Position numbers and translations under genes: made by a program. This document shows positions 13,118 to 25,829 of a stretch of DNA of 64,000 bases, piece after piece (the stretch's first letter is position 1; every line of letters begins with the position of its first letter). The DNA comes from Letharia columbiana (lineage: Eukaryota > Ascomycota > Lecanoromycetes > Lecanorales > Parmeliaceae), in the NCBI RefSeq assembly GCF_014066305.1, contig NW_023501039.1:62001-126000 (forward strand). Direction: 5' to 3'. The notes under the pieces were generated by a model, which was not told the DNA's origin, ran no database searches, and saw only the letters and a program-made list of their open reading frames with translations.

Positions 13118-16100
13118 CCTCTTTTAAAGTTATAATAAGAGATATTTATAAAGTATATCTAATAGATACTCTTAATAACGCTTTAGCACGTTATCCTTTT
13201 CGTATATAAGTTACGCTATCTTTATAAGAGAGAATTTATTTACTTAAGGACTTTCTTATAGATAGTAAATATATCAATACTTATATAATCATAAATAAGT
13301 CCTTAATTCCAGCGATATATAAGGTCTTATATCTAGAATCACTCTTACTATTATAACCTAAATCGCTAAGAGATTATAATAACTAGATCGTAAAACGACT
13401 AATTATATACTATTTACTCTCTATAATAATAGTAAAGAATTATTAAGAAGAAATATACTTAATACTAATTATATTATTGAAATACGATATAATAGTCGAG
13501 AAATCTTAGATAAATAAATACGAGGTAGTTCTTAACATATTATAGGATAAGATACTCTTTTTACTCGGTTAATATAATTATAATAGTAATTAGATATTAA
13601 TAATAGACGAACTCCCCTTTCTATTAACTCCGGAGCTTCGACTATTTATACCACTCACCCTCTTATCTATTATATTAAAACGATAAAGCTCTCTCTTACT
13701 CACCTACGATAACGAGGCTAATTTAAATATCTTCTTATTAAATAAGAACGAGAATAATAAGAAGCCTAAATTTATTAATATCGCTGAGATTAGTATAGCG
13801 GTCTACTATTAGCTAGCCCGTAAAAAAGATAATAAGTTATTTATATTAATAGTGAATAAGATCTATAACAACTCGTTAATACTATATATATCTCGCGGTT
13901 CTCGTATATCGGTTAATAAACTCTATCTCTATAACTTAGAAAAGAAATATAAAAGATATTACGATTTTAATTATTCTATTTAAATTAATAGTATTAACGA
14001 GATTAGTTCTAAAAAGGTAAAATATAAGCTATCTACGAAGTATTATGACTATCTCGATATTTTCGATAGAATTAAGGCGAATATACTTTTTCTATATTAT
14101 TCTTATAACTATAAACTCGAATTTAACGATAGCTTTAATAAAACGAAACTTTCAAAAAGTAGAATCTATTTAATATCGGGATATAAACTAAAATAAATAA
14201 AGAAGTATCTAAACGAATATTTGAAGAAGGGATTTATAACATCAAGTTATACACTATTCGCCTTATCTATCCTATTCGCGAAAAAGCCGAATAGAGAATT
14301 ACGTTTTTATATAAACTATCGAAAATTAAACGCTATTATTAAAAGAAACCGATATCTAATTCTACTAATAGATAAGGTTTTAATAAGAATCTAGGAATAT
14401 AAATACCTTACTTGATTAGATATTATAGCCGCGTTTAATAAACTACGTATATATCTCGATAGCGAGGATTTTACTACTTTTATTACCTCCCTAAGAGTAT
14501 ATAAGTATCGAGTCCTTCTCTTCGATCTAATTAACGACTTAACTATATATTAATAATATATAAATAATATTCTATTTAAGTATCTAAACGACTTCTATTA
14601 AATCTATCTCGATAATATATTTATCTATAATAAGATAAAAAAGAAATACGTTTAACATATTAGATAAATTTTTTAGAAATTAAGAGACGTCGGCCTTCAG
14701 ATAGATATTCTTAAATGCGAATTTTATATCTAGAAAACTAAGTTTCTAGGCCTACTAATATCTATAGACGGGTTATAAATAAATTCTATTAAAATTTAAG
14801 CTATTATCGAGTAAATTATATCTATTAACTTTAAAGAGATATAGATCTTTATTAAATTTTATAATTTTTATTAGCGATTTATTAGAGATTTCTCTAAAAT
14901 AGTTAAACTTATAGTAAAATTTATAGTAAAAGAGGCTATATTTAATTAATCCCTAGCATATTAAAAGGCCTTTCATTTTCTGAAAGTCGCCGTCACGAAA
15001 GTTTTAGTTCTATATCATTTCGATAGGATAAAAAACGTCGTTTTAAAGACTAACTCTTTCGACTACGTTAACGAAGATATTCTTTTCTAATACGACGATA
15101 AGAGAGTACTTTACCCGATAGCCTTCTATAGTAAAAATCTTACTTTAGTTAAGTATAACTATTAGATCTACGATAAGAAGTTACTAGTTATTATTCGCTA
15201 TCTTAAACACTAGCGTTCTAAACTAAAATATATCGATATTTCTATTAAGATCTTCACGAATTATAAGAAATTAATATACTTCGTCGAAGGAAGAGATCTC
15301 AGTTATCGCTAAACCCGCTATTTAAATATACTATTCGAATTTAATATAAAGATCATCTATCGATTAGAATCTTAGAATATTAAGGCGAATATACTTATAT
15401 AAATAGCTAGATGTAAATTAATCGATCTCGAGAACGAACGATTACGCTAATAGTATTAAATAATTCTTATCTCTAATCGATTGAAATTAAATAGCGAAAA
15501 TATCGATATATATATAATTGACGACTCTATTTATTATAAAGTAGTAGAGGTTAATAAGGAAAATAAATATTATACGGAAATTCGTAACGCTATCGTCGAA
15601 GATAAGGATAAGTTTCGAGAAATCACTCTTAACAAGTACTCCGTATAGAATAGGATACTTTATCACAAGGATCGTTTATAGATATCCGATAACATATATA
15701 TCGATATTATCCGAGAGGTATATAATTAACTATTCTACGATTATTCTAGAATAATCTATATCTATAAACTACTAAAAAGGAAGTATTATTAGCGAGGAAT
15801 AAGGGCGATAGTAGCTATCTATATTCGAAATTACTATATCTATTAGAGGGCTAAAGCGCCTTATAATCGAAAGTATAATTTATTATAGTCTCTATTAATC
15901 TTATAAAAACGATAGTAAGATATATCGATCGACTTCGTTATAGACTTATTTATATTCGACGACTATAACGCTATTTAGATAGCGATTAATCGATTTATTA
16001 AGGAATATTACTACGTAGCCTATTTCGATATTAATAAAGATACTATCGCTAAGAAGATAATTAACTTACTACTTAAAAAAGTATTTCGTCTATATAATCT

Positions 16101-17010
16101 ATTAATCTTAATAATATTAAATCGAGGCCCTTAATTTATAGCTATTATATAAAAATCTTTTTATAAAAGATTAAGTATTATAGTTAAGCTATTAATAGCC
16201 TTTTACTCTAAAATCGACGAATAAATTAAATAAGCGAATTAGAATATAGAGCGTTATCTTTAAATATACTATAACTATATATAGAACGACTAGATAAGAT
16301 AGCTATCTATTATCGAGTTTATCGATAATAATACTATCTTATCGACTACTAATATTTCATCTTTCCTCGCGAATAAGAGATTCTATTCTCGAATGATCTT
16401 TAGCTTAAATACTATCGACTACGAGACTATACGTAAGCGTCTTAATACTACTTAAGCGAAGAATATTACGAATTATATAAAATAAGTTCTTAAGTATATT
16501 CGAAATAATATAAATCGCGCTTAGAAGGTTATAATTATATAAGTTAATAAGTATTAATAAAAGATTACTTTTTAAATAGATAATAAGATCTTTCTAAGTA
16601 ATAAGAATATTATCTTCGATTACTCTTCCCGTAAACTAAACTATAAGAGACTCGATTTATTTAAGATTATAGGCCTTATAAGAATCTTATATCGTCTAAA
16701 ACTTCCATTAATTATAAGAATTCACGACGTCTTTTACTCTAATCTCTTAAGTCTCGCGATAAATAACCCCTTACTAAGATAGATAAACTCTTCGTTAAAG
16801 TATATTACTATCAACGATCGGATCGAATAGATTATTAAAGAAATATTTAACTTTAAATTAATCTATAATCGTCTTAAGTATAAAGTTAAGTAAAAAGATC
16901 TCGATAATAATCTTATCTAATATAATATAAACGGCGGTAAATTCGAAAATTATTAGAATCTAATAGACGACTTTCATAAGCGATATTTCGAAGAGTCTTA
17001 TCTATAAAGG
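13111..17010 (+). pseudogene. pol: pol of the chromovirus: protease, RT, RNase H, integrase, chromodomain (broken)
   Basis: This polyprotein would copy the RNA to DNA and insert it. In order: a retropepsin-like L-I-D-S motif at 13255-13266; reverse transcriptase with the Y-x-D-D box at 14605-14616, now Y-L-D-N; RNase H near 15046-15230 with a Y-D-K-x-L-L motif; an integrase HHCC zinc region about 15690-15860; and the integrase core with D near 15919, N-R-G-P (from D-R-G-P) near 16120 and the E-box near 16225, where E now reads K. A C-terminal chromodomain at about 16815-17000 ends in the L-I-D-D-F-H signature. The length is normal for the family. Dozens of TAA/TAG stops match CAA/CAG/TGG positions. 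The chromodomain implies targeting to methylated-histone heterochromatin. Confidence 0.9.
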
Positions 17011-17539
17011 ATTAACTAATAAAATTTCGAAACTATCTCGAATACCTCGTTTTCAATTAAATTAAAATCGTTCGATATCTTCGCAATACCCTTATTTTTT
17101 TAGGGTCGAGAATCGATTTCTTAGGCTTATATCGATCGGAAATTATATTATATATAGTCTTTCGCGTAAGATCCTCTTACTAACTAATATTTAAGCATCT
17201 TTCGAAGCTATAATATATTATCTATAAACCTTACTATCGCCGTCGATAGCCTTTATTAATATCGATTATATAGCACTCTACGAAGAAACTTACTTGATAT
17301 TAGATTAGGGTTTTTAGCGCCTACGACTCGATTCGATTCGAGAGCCTTCGACTAATTACGTCGCATCATTTCACCGATATTTCACTCACTCAGATATAAA
17401 TTCGAAAATTACTATTATTTACACCTACGCTCATAGATATAGTTTTCGTTATACTATATCGATTTTCTCTCGGCTAAACTTTCTATATACGTCTAAATTA
17501 CGATTAATAACGTCGCTATAATACGACTAAGAAGAGCTA
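17011..17539 (-). other. Post-pol region of the chromovirus, possible antisense frame
   Basis: Between the chromodomain and the nested Tc1 element this stretch keeps more CpA/TpG than the rest. One minus-strand frame has about 15 stops in 177 codons, all convertible by RIP, including a stop-free run of about 30 codons near 17340-17250. A minus-strand ATG frame at 19136-19020, on the far side of the Tc1 insertion, could be its beginning. The stop density is close to that expected by chance, so this may simply be 3' untranslated sequence. Confidence 0.25.
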
Positions 17540-17543
17540 TCAC

Positions 17544-17600
17544 GGAGGTATTAGAAGTTATTACCCTTAAGATTTACTCGACTACTACTGACTTTCTATC
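17544..17600 (+). repeat. Left TIR of the Tc1/mariner element
   Basis: Matches the reverse complement of 18957-19016 over about 58 bp, with mostly C/T and G/A differences. Strongest blocks: ttagaagt-attac and actcgactactactgact. The outermost bases near 17538-17543 are ambiguous. Confidence 0.7.
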
Positions 17601-17640
17601 AAATATATATATTTCTATCTTTTAAATATATATATTTCTA

Positions 17641-18762
17641 TTATAGCTTAGACTTAATAAGCTTAGTATAATTACCCTCTCGTAGTATTCTATATTACTA
17701 AGGCATTTTAGCAATTTAAGTCTAAATTTTACTAAGTTTAATTCGATCCCATTTCTTCTAAATCACCGTACGATATTTATATTAATCATTCCATTGCCGT
17801 TAATAAACTCGTTTATTTAAAAGATTTCAAATAGTCTTAATTAAATTAAGATTAGATAATTATATAGGATATTCTAGAGTCTTAATCTAATTATCGATTT
17901 TTAGCTATATAGCGATATTTTCCATATCAGCCTTAATATTCTTCTTACTCCGAATTATTTCATAACTTAAATTATTATCTTTCTATAGAATATTATAATT
18001 ATATCTAATTTATAATTAATTTATACTCTAATAATAGTTTAAAAGCTAATATTTAATATAATACTCTATTATTATACTATTTTCAATTAACTAAATATTA
18101 AAACTATAGAAAAAATTCGCTTTCTACTAACGAATACGCTTTTAATATTCTTCTTCGTTGCTATTCTTTAAACGACGACGTAGTTTTAAGAGTTTTTCGA
18201 TTATAATTCGAGGTTGATTAAGCTCGTTATAATAGAATCGTAGCTTACCTTTATAATATTATAAGATATCCGCGGATATATAAATTGCGATACCTTACTT
18301 TAAGGGTATAGACTGTATATTTTTAAAGTTCTCAGCGATATTAGCATCTCGAAATATATGGCCTTACTATGTAAATTCAACGTTCTAATGCTTTTCGTCC
18401 GTTTATATAATAAAATATTAAAAATCATCTATTATATAATACTCTTAATTATATTTATATTTATATTCTAGCCTTTTCTTTATATTTAACTTCGAGACTT
18501 TTTTAGCTAACTATTATTTATATATCTAAGTATTCTAAATATATTAAGAAGCGTATCGTTATAGCGTATAAGAGGCAATTAGAATAGTATAATATTGAAG
18601 CTGACGTTTAGACTTCTAATTATATACGAGATTATTAACGCCGCGTAGAGTATTATATATAGATTAATTAATCTTAAAAGAACGTCTAAAATATCATTTC
18701 TCATATCGTCTAGTACCGAGGGAGTTTAAATACTATCTTATTTTCACTTAATATTTGCCCAT
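17641..18762 (-). pseudogene. Tc1-like DDE transposase (RIP-broken)
   Basis: About 373 codons from an ATG at 18762-18760 to a TAA at 17643-17641. It would cut and paste the element through a DDE/D catalytic core. Visible landmarks, reading down the minus strand: W-T-D-E-K-H at about 18405-18390 (first Asp); an R-R-R-…-E-E-E-Y insert around 18170-18135, typical of a fungal Tc1-like subfamily; the Q-E-D-N-D-P-S-H-G box at 17985-17959, degraded at several residues; and S-P-D-L-N-P-I-E-G-I-W-N at about 17856-17824, in which the catalytic Glu is now Lys. By my count 46 residues separate the second Asp from that Glu, longer than the classical 34. Numerous in-frame stops fit RIP of CAA, CAG and TGG. 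The start is tentative. Confidence 0.8.
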
Positions 18763-18956
18763 ATCATATACAATATCCTTTTCTATACATATATCTTTTA
18801 TTGTTTTTCCGCTATCCTTCCGGGTATTAATAGCTTTATAAAATTTAACTTTCTTATAAGTAATAGCTTTCTAACGACGAGGTCTATAAATAAGCGTATA
18901 TGGGGGTATATTATACTTTATAATGAACTATTTAGAAGTGTAGTCATAGTAGTATT

Positions 18957-19016
18957 TTAATAGGGAAGTTAGTAGTAGCCGGGTAAACCCCGAGAGTAAT
19001 GACTTCTAACACCCCT
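18957..19016 (-). repeat. Right TIR of the Tc1/mariner element
   Basis: Partner of 17544-17600. This end is less RIPped and keeps G/C-rich stretches such as gccgggtaaaccccgag. Flanked outward by tata. Confidence 0.7.
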
Positions 19017-19178
19017 TATACTACCGTTACTAATATCGCTCTTAAAGAAAGATATTATACTAAGAAATCCCAGATACGATTATTTCTTTACTACTTTTAC
19101 TATTTTTTTAGATATTAAGCGTATATATATATTCATTTTTCTATCTTTCTACTTATTAATTATAGAATATAATTTAAC

Positions 19179-19193
19179 GAAGAGAGGGGATAG
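19179..19193 (+). promoter_or_regulatory. Polypurine tract of the chromovirus
   Basis: cgaagagaggggatag lies immediately before the 3' LTR. It would prime plus-strand DNA synthesis. The short element has the equivalent gagagggggggtag at the same place (29618-29631). Confidence 0.8.
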
Positions 19194-19357
19194 TATTACG
19201 AGCGTATTCTTAATATACCTCTTAGCTCTATAGCTAGCGAGTCTTAGCGAAGATATCTTCTATTATATTATATCTTCTTTTCATCTATATAATTCGATAT
19301 CTTAGTTATCTTATTTAATATATTTATATTAATATTACATCTATACTAATTCTAATA
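19194..19357 (+). repeat. 3' LTR of the chromovirus
   Basis: 164 bp from tattacgagcg to ttctaata, followed at once by the target duplication taagc. It matches the 5' LTR apart from transitions such as atacct/atatct. Confidence 0.85.
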
Positions 19358-20016
19358 TAAGCGATATTATAGTTAAGTTCTTTATTTTATTATTAAAATA
19401 TCTTAATATTATAATTAGTAGTTCGAAAGCTTTTTATTAATATCTTTAATTTATTATATTAAATATTAAAAGTTTTAATAATTTTTTTTATAAAATCTTA
19501 TAAATTAGTAATAAAGATAAAGATTATAATTAACTTTTCTTCGATAATATTTATAAATTATACTTCGATATAACTTAAACTAAGTTTAATAGTATATCTT
19601 CTAGAAATAGAATATTTTCTCTTATATTATATAAATAATCTAATTTTATAAATATTTAGAATCTTCTTATCGAAGTTCTTAAATTCTTCTAAATAATAAT
19701 ATATTTATAATTTACTTATAATAATTTAACTTTAAATATTATTTAAATTTAAGATTAAGAGATTTATAGCTAATATTAAACTAGTAAGAATTTAAAGAAG
19801 ATTTAATCTAAGATTTTTTTCTTTTAATATATTAAAGATATTTTTTTTTTAAATTCTTATTTAATCTAGCTAGATTAGCCTTTATATAAATAAAAGATTT
19901 TCTTTTAAATAATCTTTTAAGTAGTAAGCTTCTTTAGCTATAACTATTAACTTCTTAATAATATACTCTCTTTTTAATTATATATTTAATATAACTAGTA
20001 AATAAATCGCTATTAC
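19358..20016 (-). pseudogene. Element B gag fragment, part 2 (minus strand)
   Basis: Continuation of 10382-11076 after the chromovirus insertion. The reverse complement aligns with about 59810-59206. The first five bases are the right copy of the taagc duplication. About 60 bp before the element A terminus at 20017 have no counterpart in the right-hand B copy. The last seven bases, ctattac, recur just after the right end of element A copy 2 and may be its target duplication. Confidence 0.6.
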
Positions 20017-20233
20017 TACTAGCCGAAAAGATATAATATATTTTATAAAATATTTCATATTAAGTAATATTATATTATATTCGAATATAATATAAATAGA
20101 ATCGAATACTATTTTATTTTTCTAGTATAGATTTAGAATCTTAATAAGATATTTCACGATATAATATATCTATAGAATTATATTATAAAATAATATATAT
20201 ATAAAATATTCTTACTAAGATTTCTATATTTAT
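20017..20233 (-). repeat. Left terminal inverted repeat of element A copy 2
   Basis: Begins tactagccgaaaagatataatata and ends near tttctatattta. Matches copy 3 (42009) directly and the right ends at 10381 and 41028 as reverse complement, with a divergent middle. Confidence 0.7.
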
Positions 20234-20399
20234 AGAATAATCCGACTAAGATATATAGAATATATTTATTCTTCTTTATTAAGAGAGAGGAAATATAAAG
20301 AGTAATCTAATATAGTTATTTATCTTTTTATTAATAGTAATAATTAGAATAATAATTAGAATTATAAGTATCTTTATTCTTCTTCTTAAAATTATAATA

Positions 20400-21300
20400 T
20401 AAAAGAATATTCTAAATTTTAAATCTTTAAATATTATAAAAATAAAATTCTATAATTATCTCTATTTATATATTTATTTTAACGCGTTAAATAAGCTTAA
20501 TAAACTTTATATTCGTTTTTCTCTCGAACTCTAATCTACTCTTCTATTCTACTCTATCTTAATTCTTTTAAATATTCTAAATCTACCTCTATCTAATTAA
20601 ACTTATTAACTATTTATAAATAAATTCACTTTTTAAATTATCTTAAATCTCTTTTTTAAAATTAAATTTATTATTACTAACTCTCTCTAACTATAAATCT
20701 ATTAATTATTTCTTTATATATTATAAAGTATTAGCGATATATCTTAATAAACTTATAAATATTAGATTTATTAGAGTACTTTTTATAAGCTTATTATCTT
20801 CGCTAATATAATTATTATAATTATTAATTAAATTTTCACGTAAAGTACTATTAGCTCTTTTAATCTAATTTAATATACTAAGATCTTCTTTAAGATTAAA
20901 TTTAATCTATTTAAGCTCGTTTTCTCGATATTTTATATAAAAAATTATTATTAAAGTATAAAATATCGCTAATAAATAATATTTTTAAATATTATAATAT
21001 CTTTTAATTATTAAGAAATATTATTTATATATAATAGTCTTCGCGAGAGAATAAAGAATATTATAAGCTATTTAAGCGATTATAGCGTATTTAAACTTTA
21101 ATTTCTTCTATTATTTTAAAATTAAAAGATTCGCTAAATTATTAAAAGAAGCTTTATAAAGATTAGAGATAAGATTATAACTAGAATAATAATTAGAAAA
21201 CTTATTATTTCATCTATATTATTAAAGCTAATTATACTTATTCTTATTATCTAAATTCTTAATCTTAAATTCTATTACTTAATTAAACGTATTTTTATTT
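20400..21300 (-). pseudogene. Possible degenerate reading frame of element A (unknown, coiled-coil-like)
   Basis: Minus-strand translation gives a long frame rich in Lys, Glu, Asn, Leu and Ile with only RIP-convertible stops, and several open runs of 25-40 codons around 21150-20600. The composition suggests helical or coiled-coil segments. Copy 3 holds the same region at about 42390-43300. No motif of a known transposase was seen, and the reading could be an artefact of low complexity. Confidence 0.25.
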
Positions 21301-24300
21301 AATTAATTTATTCGCTTAACTCTTTATAATTAACTATTTATATTAATATATTAATAATTTTAAAATATCTTTTTAAATACTTTTTAGTAGATCTTCGTTT
21401 ATAACTTCTTTCTAATATTAATCTTTTAATTTAATTTCTTTAACTTTATATTATTATAATTTAAATATAAAAGCGTAACTTATTTATATAAATAATTTAA
21501 ATCTAATTAAGTTTAATTATAATAAATAACTAATTTCTTATAAGTCGCTTTAAGAGCTTTAAAAAGTTATTTTTTTTAAGAAATTCTCTTTCTTCTTAAT
21601 TTTTCGAGTTTTTTATCTATATAATTAAATAGATAATTATAAATATTAAAGACGTAATAAATTATAATCTTCTTTTCTCTACTTATTAATTTTATAAATT
21701 TATAAAAAAATCTAATAAGCTAAATTAAATATTAAATCTATTAAAAATTAATTAAAAATTATTTAGATATCTAGATTATAATTTTTATTTATAATTATTT
21801 TTTATTACTTAATCTTAAATAGATAATTAATTTATTCTTTAAAAAGCGTATAATATTAATATAAAGAAGTAAAACGCGAATTAATATCTAATAAGTTAAA
21901 TTTTAGCAAGTTTTAATATTCTAAAAAGCTTAAAAGAGTATCTCTAATAATATTACTTTTTTTAGAAGATTAATATTCGTCTAATATTAAAATATTTTTA
22001 TCTTAAAGTCATTTAATTTATAGTATAAAAAAAATCTCTTTACGCTAATTGCTAATATTAATATATATAATAATTTTTTAAATTTTAATATAATTAATAA
22101 TATAATAATTAGAATAATAATAAGAAATATTATATCTTTATTAGAATTATCGATAGATTAATTATACTTATTCAAATTTAATTCTTATTTTCTTTATTAT
22201 CTTAGCTTCTCTAGAATTTCTTATTTATTAAAATAATTCTAATATTATCTAGAAGTTCTTTTAAGATTAATTAAATAACGTGCGTTATATAAAGAATATA
22301 TTATAAATAATTTAAAAATTTAAATTCTTTAATATTAAGCGGGTTTTCTATTACGAAAATAGAAAGATAAGTAATTAAATCTTCGAAGAGTATATTATTA
22401 TTACTAGCGTTATTAATTATAAATTTAAATATATAATTTTAAATCTTATATTCTATAAGAATTAAATTAATAATACTTATAAATTTCTAACTAATATATT
22501 TATCTTCGATATATTTAAAGCTTATAAAAATCTTATATTATTATTAATTAATATTAATAAAAAAGATTAGAATTATTATAAATAATTAATAGTTATAAAA
22601 TAACTAATAATTTAAAGCTAGAGAGATTTTAATATTATTAATTAATAAATTTTTTAATAATTTTATCTCTAGCTCTATAGCTTTTCTTATTAATTAATTC
22701 TTTATAATAAATATTAATTTTAATTATATATTAGAATTAAGATAGCGTAAAAGTTATAATATCTTAGAATTATTAATAATTATAAATAAAATATCGATAT
22801 TTATAATTTAGCGATAAAATTATTTTAAAAAGTCTTTATATATAAGCTTTCGATTTTTTAATATTATAAGAAAATCTTAATATTATCTTTTCTAGAGTAA
22901 ATAGTAAATTAGATATTCTATTTATTATTTTATTTATTAATAATCTATATTATCTAATTTAGAAATATACTTAATTTTTATAATTATTAATTAAATTTAT
23001 TTATTATAAATTATTTAAATTAAATTTCTTAATATATTCTTTAAATTTAATATATATTATTATATCGCTTATTTCGTAATCTATAAATAGATAAATTAGA
23101 ATCTTATTATACTAATAATAAATAATATATAACTCTCTAAAATCGACGAGCGTATATTTATTAAATTATATTTACTTTTAAAATTTTCTAATTTCTAAGT
23201 CTTAATAAATAGATTAATAATCGCTATTAGATTTAAACTAATTCTATATAATCTATACTATCTTTATCTATTACTATATTTATTATTTCTTATTATTAAT
23301 ATTAAAAAGAAAATAAGATTTATTATTATTTTTATATTAAAATATATTTATTAATATCTTATATTAAGTATTATTAATTAAGAAAGTTAAGCTTACGCTA
23401 GATAAAGATTTAATTAATATCTTAAGATTAAGATATTTAAAAAGAAATTAAAAGAGATATATAAATAAATAAAATATTAGAAATAAAATAAGATTAATAT
23501 TTAATATATAAATTCTATTTTCTTATTATAATAAAAACTTATATCGCTTTAATAACTTATATCGCTTTAATAATATATCGCTATATTATTCTTAATATTT
23601 TAAATTAGAGATTAATTTTTTCTAATTAATATTATAATTAGCGATTATATATTTAAGAGTATATAATAATATTAATATAGAATTAATATTTAATTTAATT
23701 AATTTAAAACTCTAATTAGCTTAACTATTAACGCTTTTCTACTTAATATAATATATATTTAATTTACTTTAATATTAGTACTTATTTATTACTATACTAT
23801 TTTAATTATTAGAATTAAAAATTATATTTATTTAATTAATATTCTAATCGCTAATTATATTAATAAAAGCGTATATTAATATTTTAAAATTATTAAATAA
23901 ATTTTATTAGATATTAATATAGAATTAAAATCTAATTTAGATACTTTAATAATTTAATTAGCTAGACTAATTATTATCTAAATCTTCTATATATAGAAAT
24001 TAAATCTTCTATCGCGTTAAAACTATTTTTAAATATTAATATCTTTCTTATTAATATAACTTTTTCTTATTTAAATAATATTATAATATCTTTTACTTAA
24101 ACGTTAAAATATTAAAGTATTATATTCTTCGCTTTTAATTAAGCGATCTTATCTTTAAATTAATATCTTTAATCTTATAAAAATAATAACTAATTCGTTA
24201 TAAGCGAAGTATAAAAAGAAATAATATTTTCTTCTATTTTTAGAGTAGAAGAAGAGAAGAGAGTAAATAAATTAATCGTAAGTTATAAACAACCCGGCGT

Positions 24301-25829
24301 CTAAAAATAACGAATTAATAAAATTATAATATTAAAATAAAGAGCTTTTCTTATAACTAATAAATGTAAGATTAAATAGAAATTAGTTAAATTAATAAAA
24401 TTATCTTTAATAGATATATCGCGTATATAAAGAATATTAAAATATACGAAATATAAGAGAAGGTATATATATATAGCTATAAATATTTAAAATATATTTA
24501 AAATATAAAAAGAAGCGCTTATATATAGCTTTACGATATATATTAATAAAAAAGAAATTAACCTCTTTTTCTAATTAGCTTTCTAATTAATATTTAAACT
24601 TAACTTATCTTTAAATAATATTTTATTTTAATAAGATTTTAGTTATATAATATTAATTAGCTTAATAATAAATATTTAATATTATTCTTTTCTAATTTAC
24701 TCTCTTCTTTCTTAAAAATTCTTTTTATTATTATAATATTTATATTATAATACGCTTATTTATTACGATATTATCTATATCTAAAGAAAATAAAATTATT
24801 TTCTCTATATTCTATAATTAAATTAAATTAATAATATTATTTTTATAAAGTAAATATACGTCTAATAGCGCTATATCTCTTAATATAATAATTAATTATA
24901 ATATTTAATTATAATTCGTTAATATATAATATTATTATCTACTAAAGTCATTAACTCGATAATTATAAAAGTTTAAAAAATTATTAATAATTTATTAACT
25001 ATTAATTTAGACTTATTTAAATTATTAAAGTAAAATAAAAATAAGACTTCGCGAAGGTAAAAATTAGAAGATTATACGCGAAGTTTAAGAAGTATAATTA
25101 TAAATAAGAAAAGTATATAATTATATCGATTATATATATCTAAACTAGATAGTAAGTTAATTATATATACTAATTATATTATTACTAATTAAACTTTAAA
25201 GCTTATATATTAAAGAAAATTCGCGAATAGTAGAAATTAACGAATTTAATTATTTTTTAAATTGTATTTACTTAAGTAATAAAGGAGATCTTAATTTATA
25301 TAATTTTAAAATCGATTAATTCACTTCGAATTTAAACCTCTATATTATATATACTTTAAGAAATTATAAAAATAAAATTAGCGAGTAATTTTAATAATAT
25401 AATTTACTCTCTAATAATTATAAATAAAGAAAATTATTAACTAATATCTAGCGGCTTAATTATATATATTTTATATAAAAAGAATTACTTTATAATTAAA
25501 AGATATATAGCTTTTTAGATAATTATAATAAGATATAAGTTTATAAGTAATAATATAGTATTATTAAAGTCTAAACGTAGTTTTTATAAAAAGAAAATAT
25601 ATAATAAATAAAAGAAAAACTATTCTAAGTTAAGAATAAGATATTCTAATTATTATTTTATTTATTACGCTTAATTAATAATATTTAACTATTATACTTA
25701 ATCTAATAACTTTATATATTTTATATTTATAGAATAAAACTTCTTAAATTAATTTAAATATAGATATATATTTATAAAAATATTACTACTCTAATAAAAG
25801 AGATTTCTTATTCTAAAATCTATATTAAA
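21301..25829. other. AT-rich interior of element A copy 2, no recognisable gene
   Basis: Uniformly RIPped sequence aligned with 43300-47850 of copy 3. A plus-strand frame around 24950-25850 is somewhat open, with mostly TAA/TAG stops that would be glutamines before RIP, but it matches nothing I recognise. No tandem structure stands out. Confidence 0.4.

Larger units (their letters stand above)
17540..19018 (-). mobile_element. Tc1/mariner-type DNA transposon nested in the chromovirus
   Basis: A ~1.48 kb element with ~58 bp inverted repeats: 17544-17600 matches the reverse complement of 18957-19016 (shared blocks ttagaagt(t/c)atta and ctactact(g/a)ac). TA dinucleotides flank both ends, as expected for this superfamily, but the exact termini are uncertain by a few bases. 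It encodes one minus-strand transposase. It lies between the chromodomain and the polypurine tract of the host element. RIP is lighter here than elsewhere. Confidence 0.75.
11077..19357 (+). mobile_element. Complete Ty3/gypsy chromovirus LTR retrotransposon, RIP-inactivated
   Basis: An 8.3 kb element with two 164 bp LTRs, a polypurine tract and a perfect 5 bp target duplication. Domain order is gag with zinc knuckle, protease, reverse transcriptase, RNase H, integrase, chromodomain, the order of Ty3/gypsy chromoviruses. Every frame is broken by C-to-T and G-to-A changes. A Tc1/mariner element sits in its 3' part (17540-19018). Relatives in the window are the 5' fragment at 41227-41820, the gag-pol fragment at 56473-58989 and the short derivative at 28472-29805, which shares LTR and leader. 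Confidence 0.9.

Noticed and set aside
11077..19357. An infectious retrovirus with an envelope gene after pol
   Set aside because: The region after the chromodomain holds a minus-strand Tc1 transposase and no plus-strand membrane protein.
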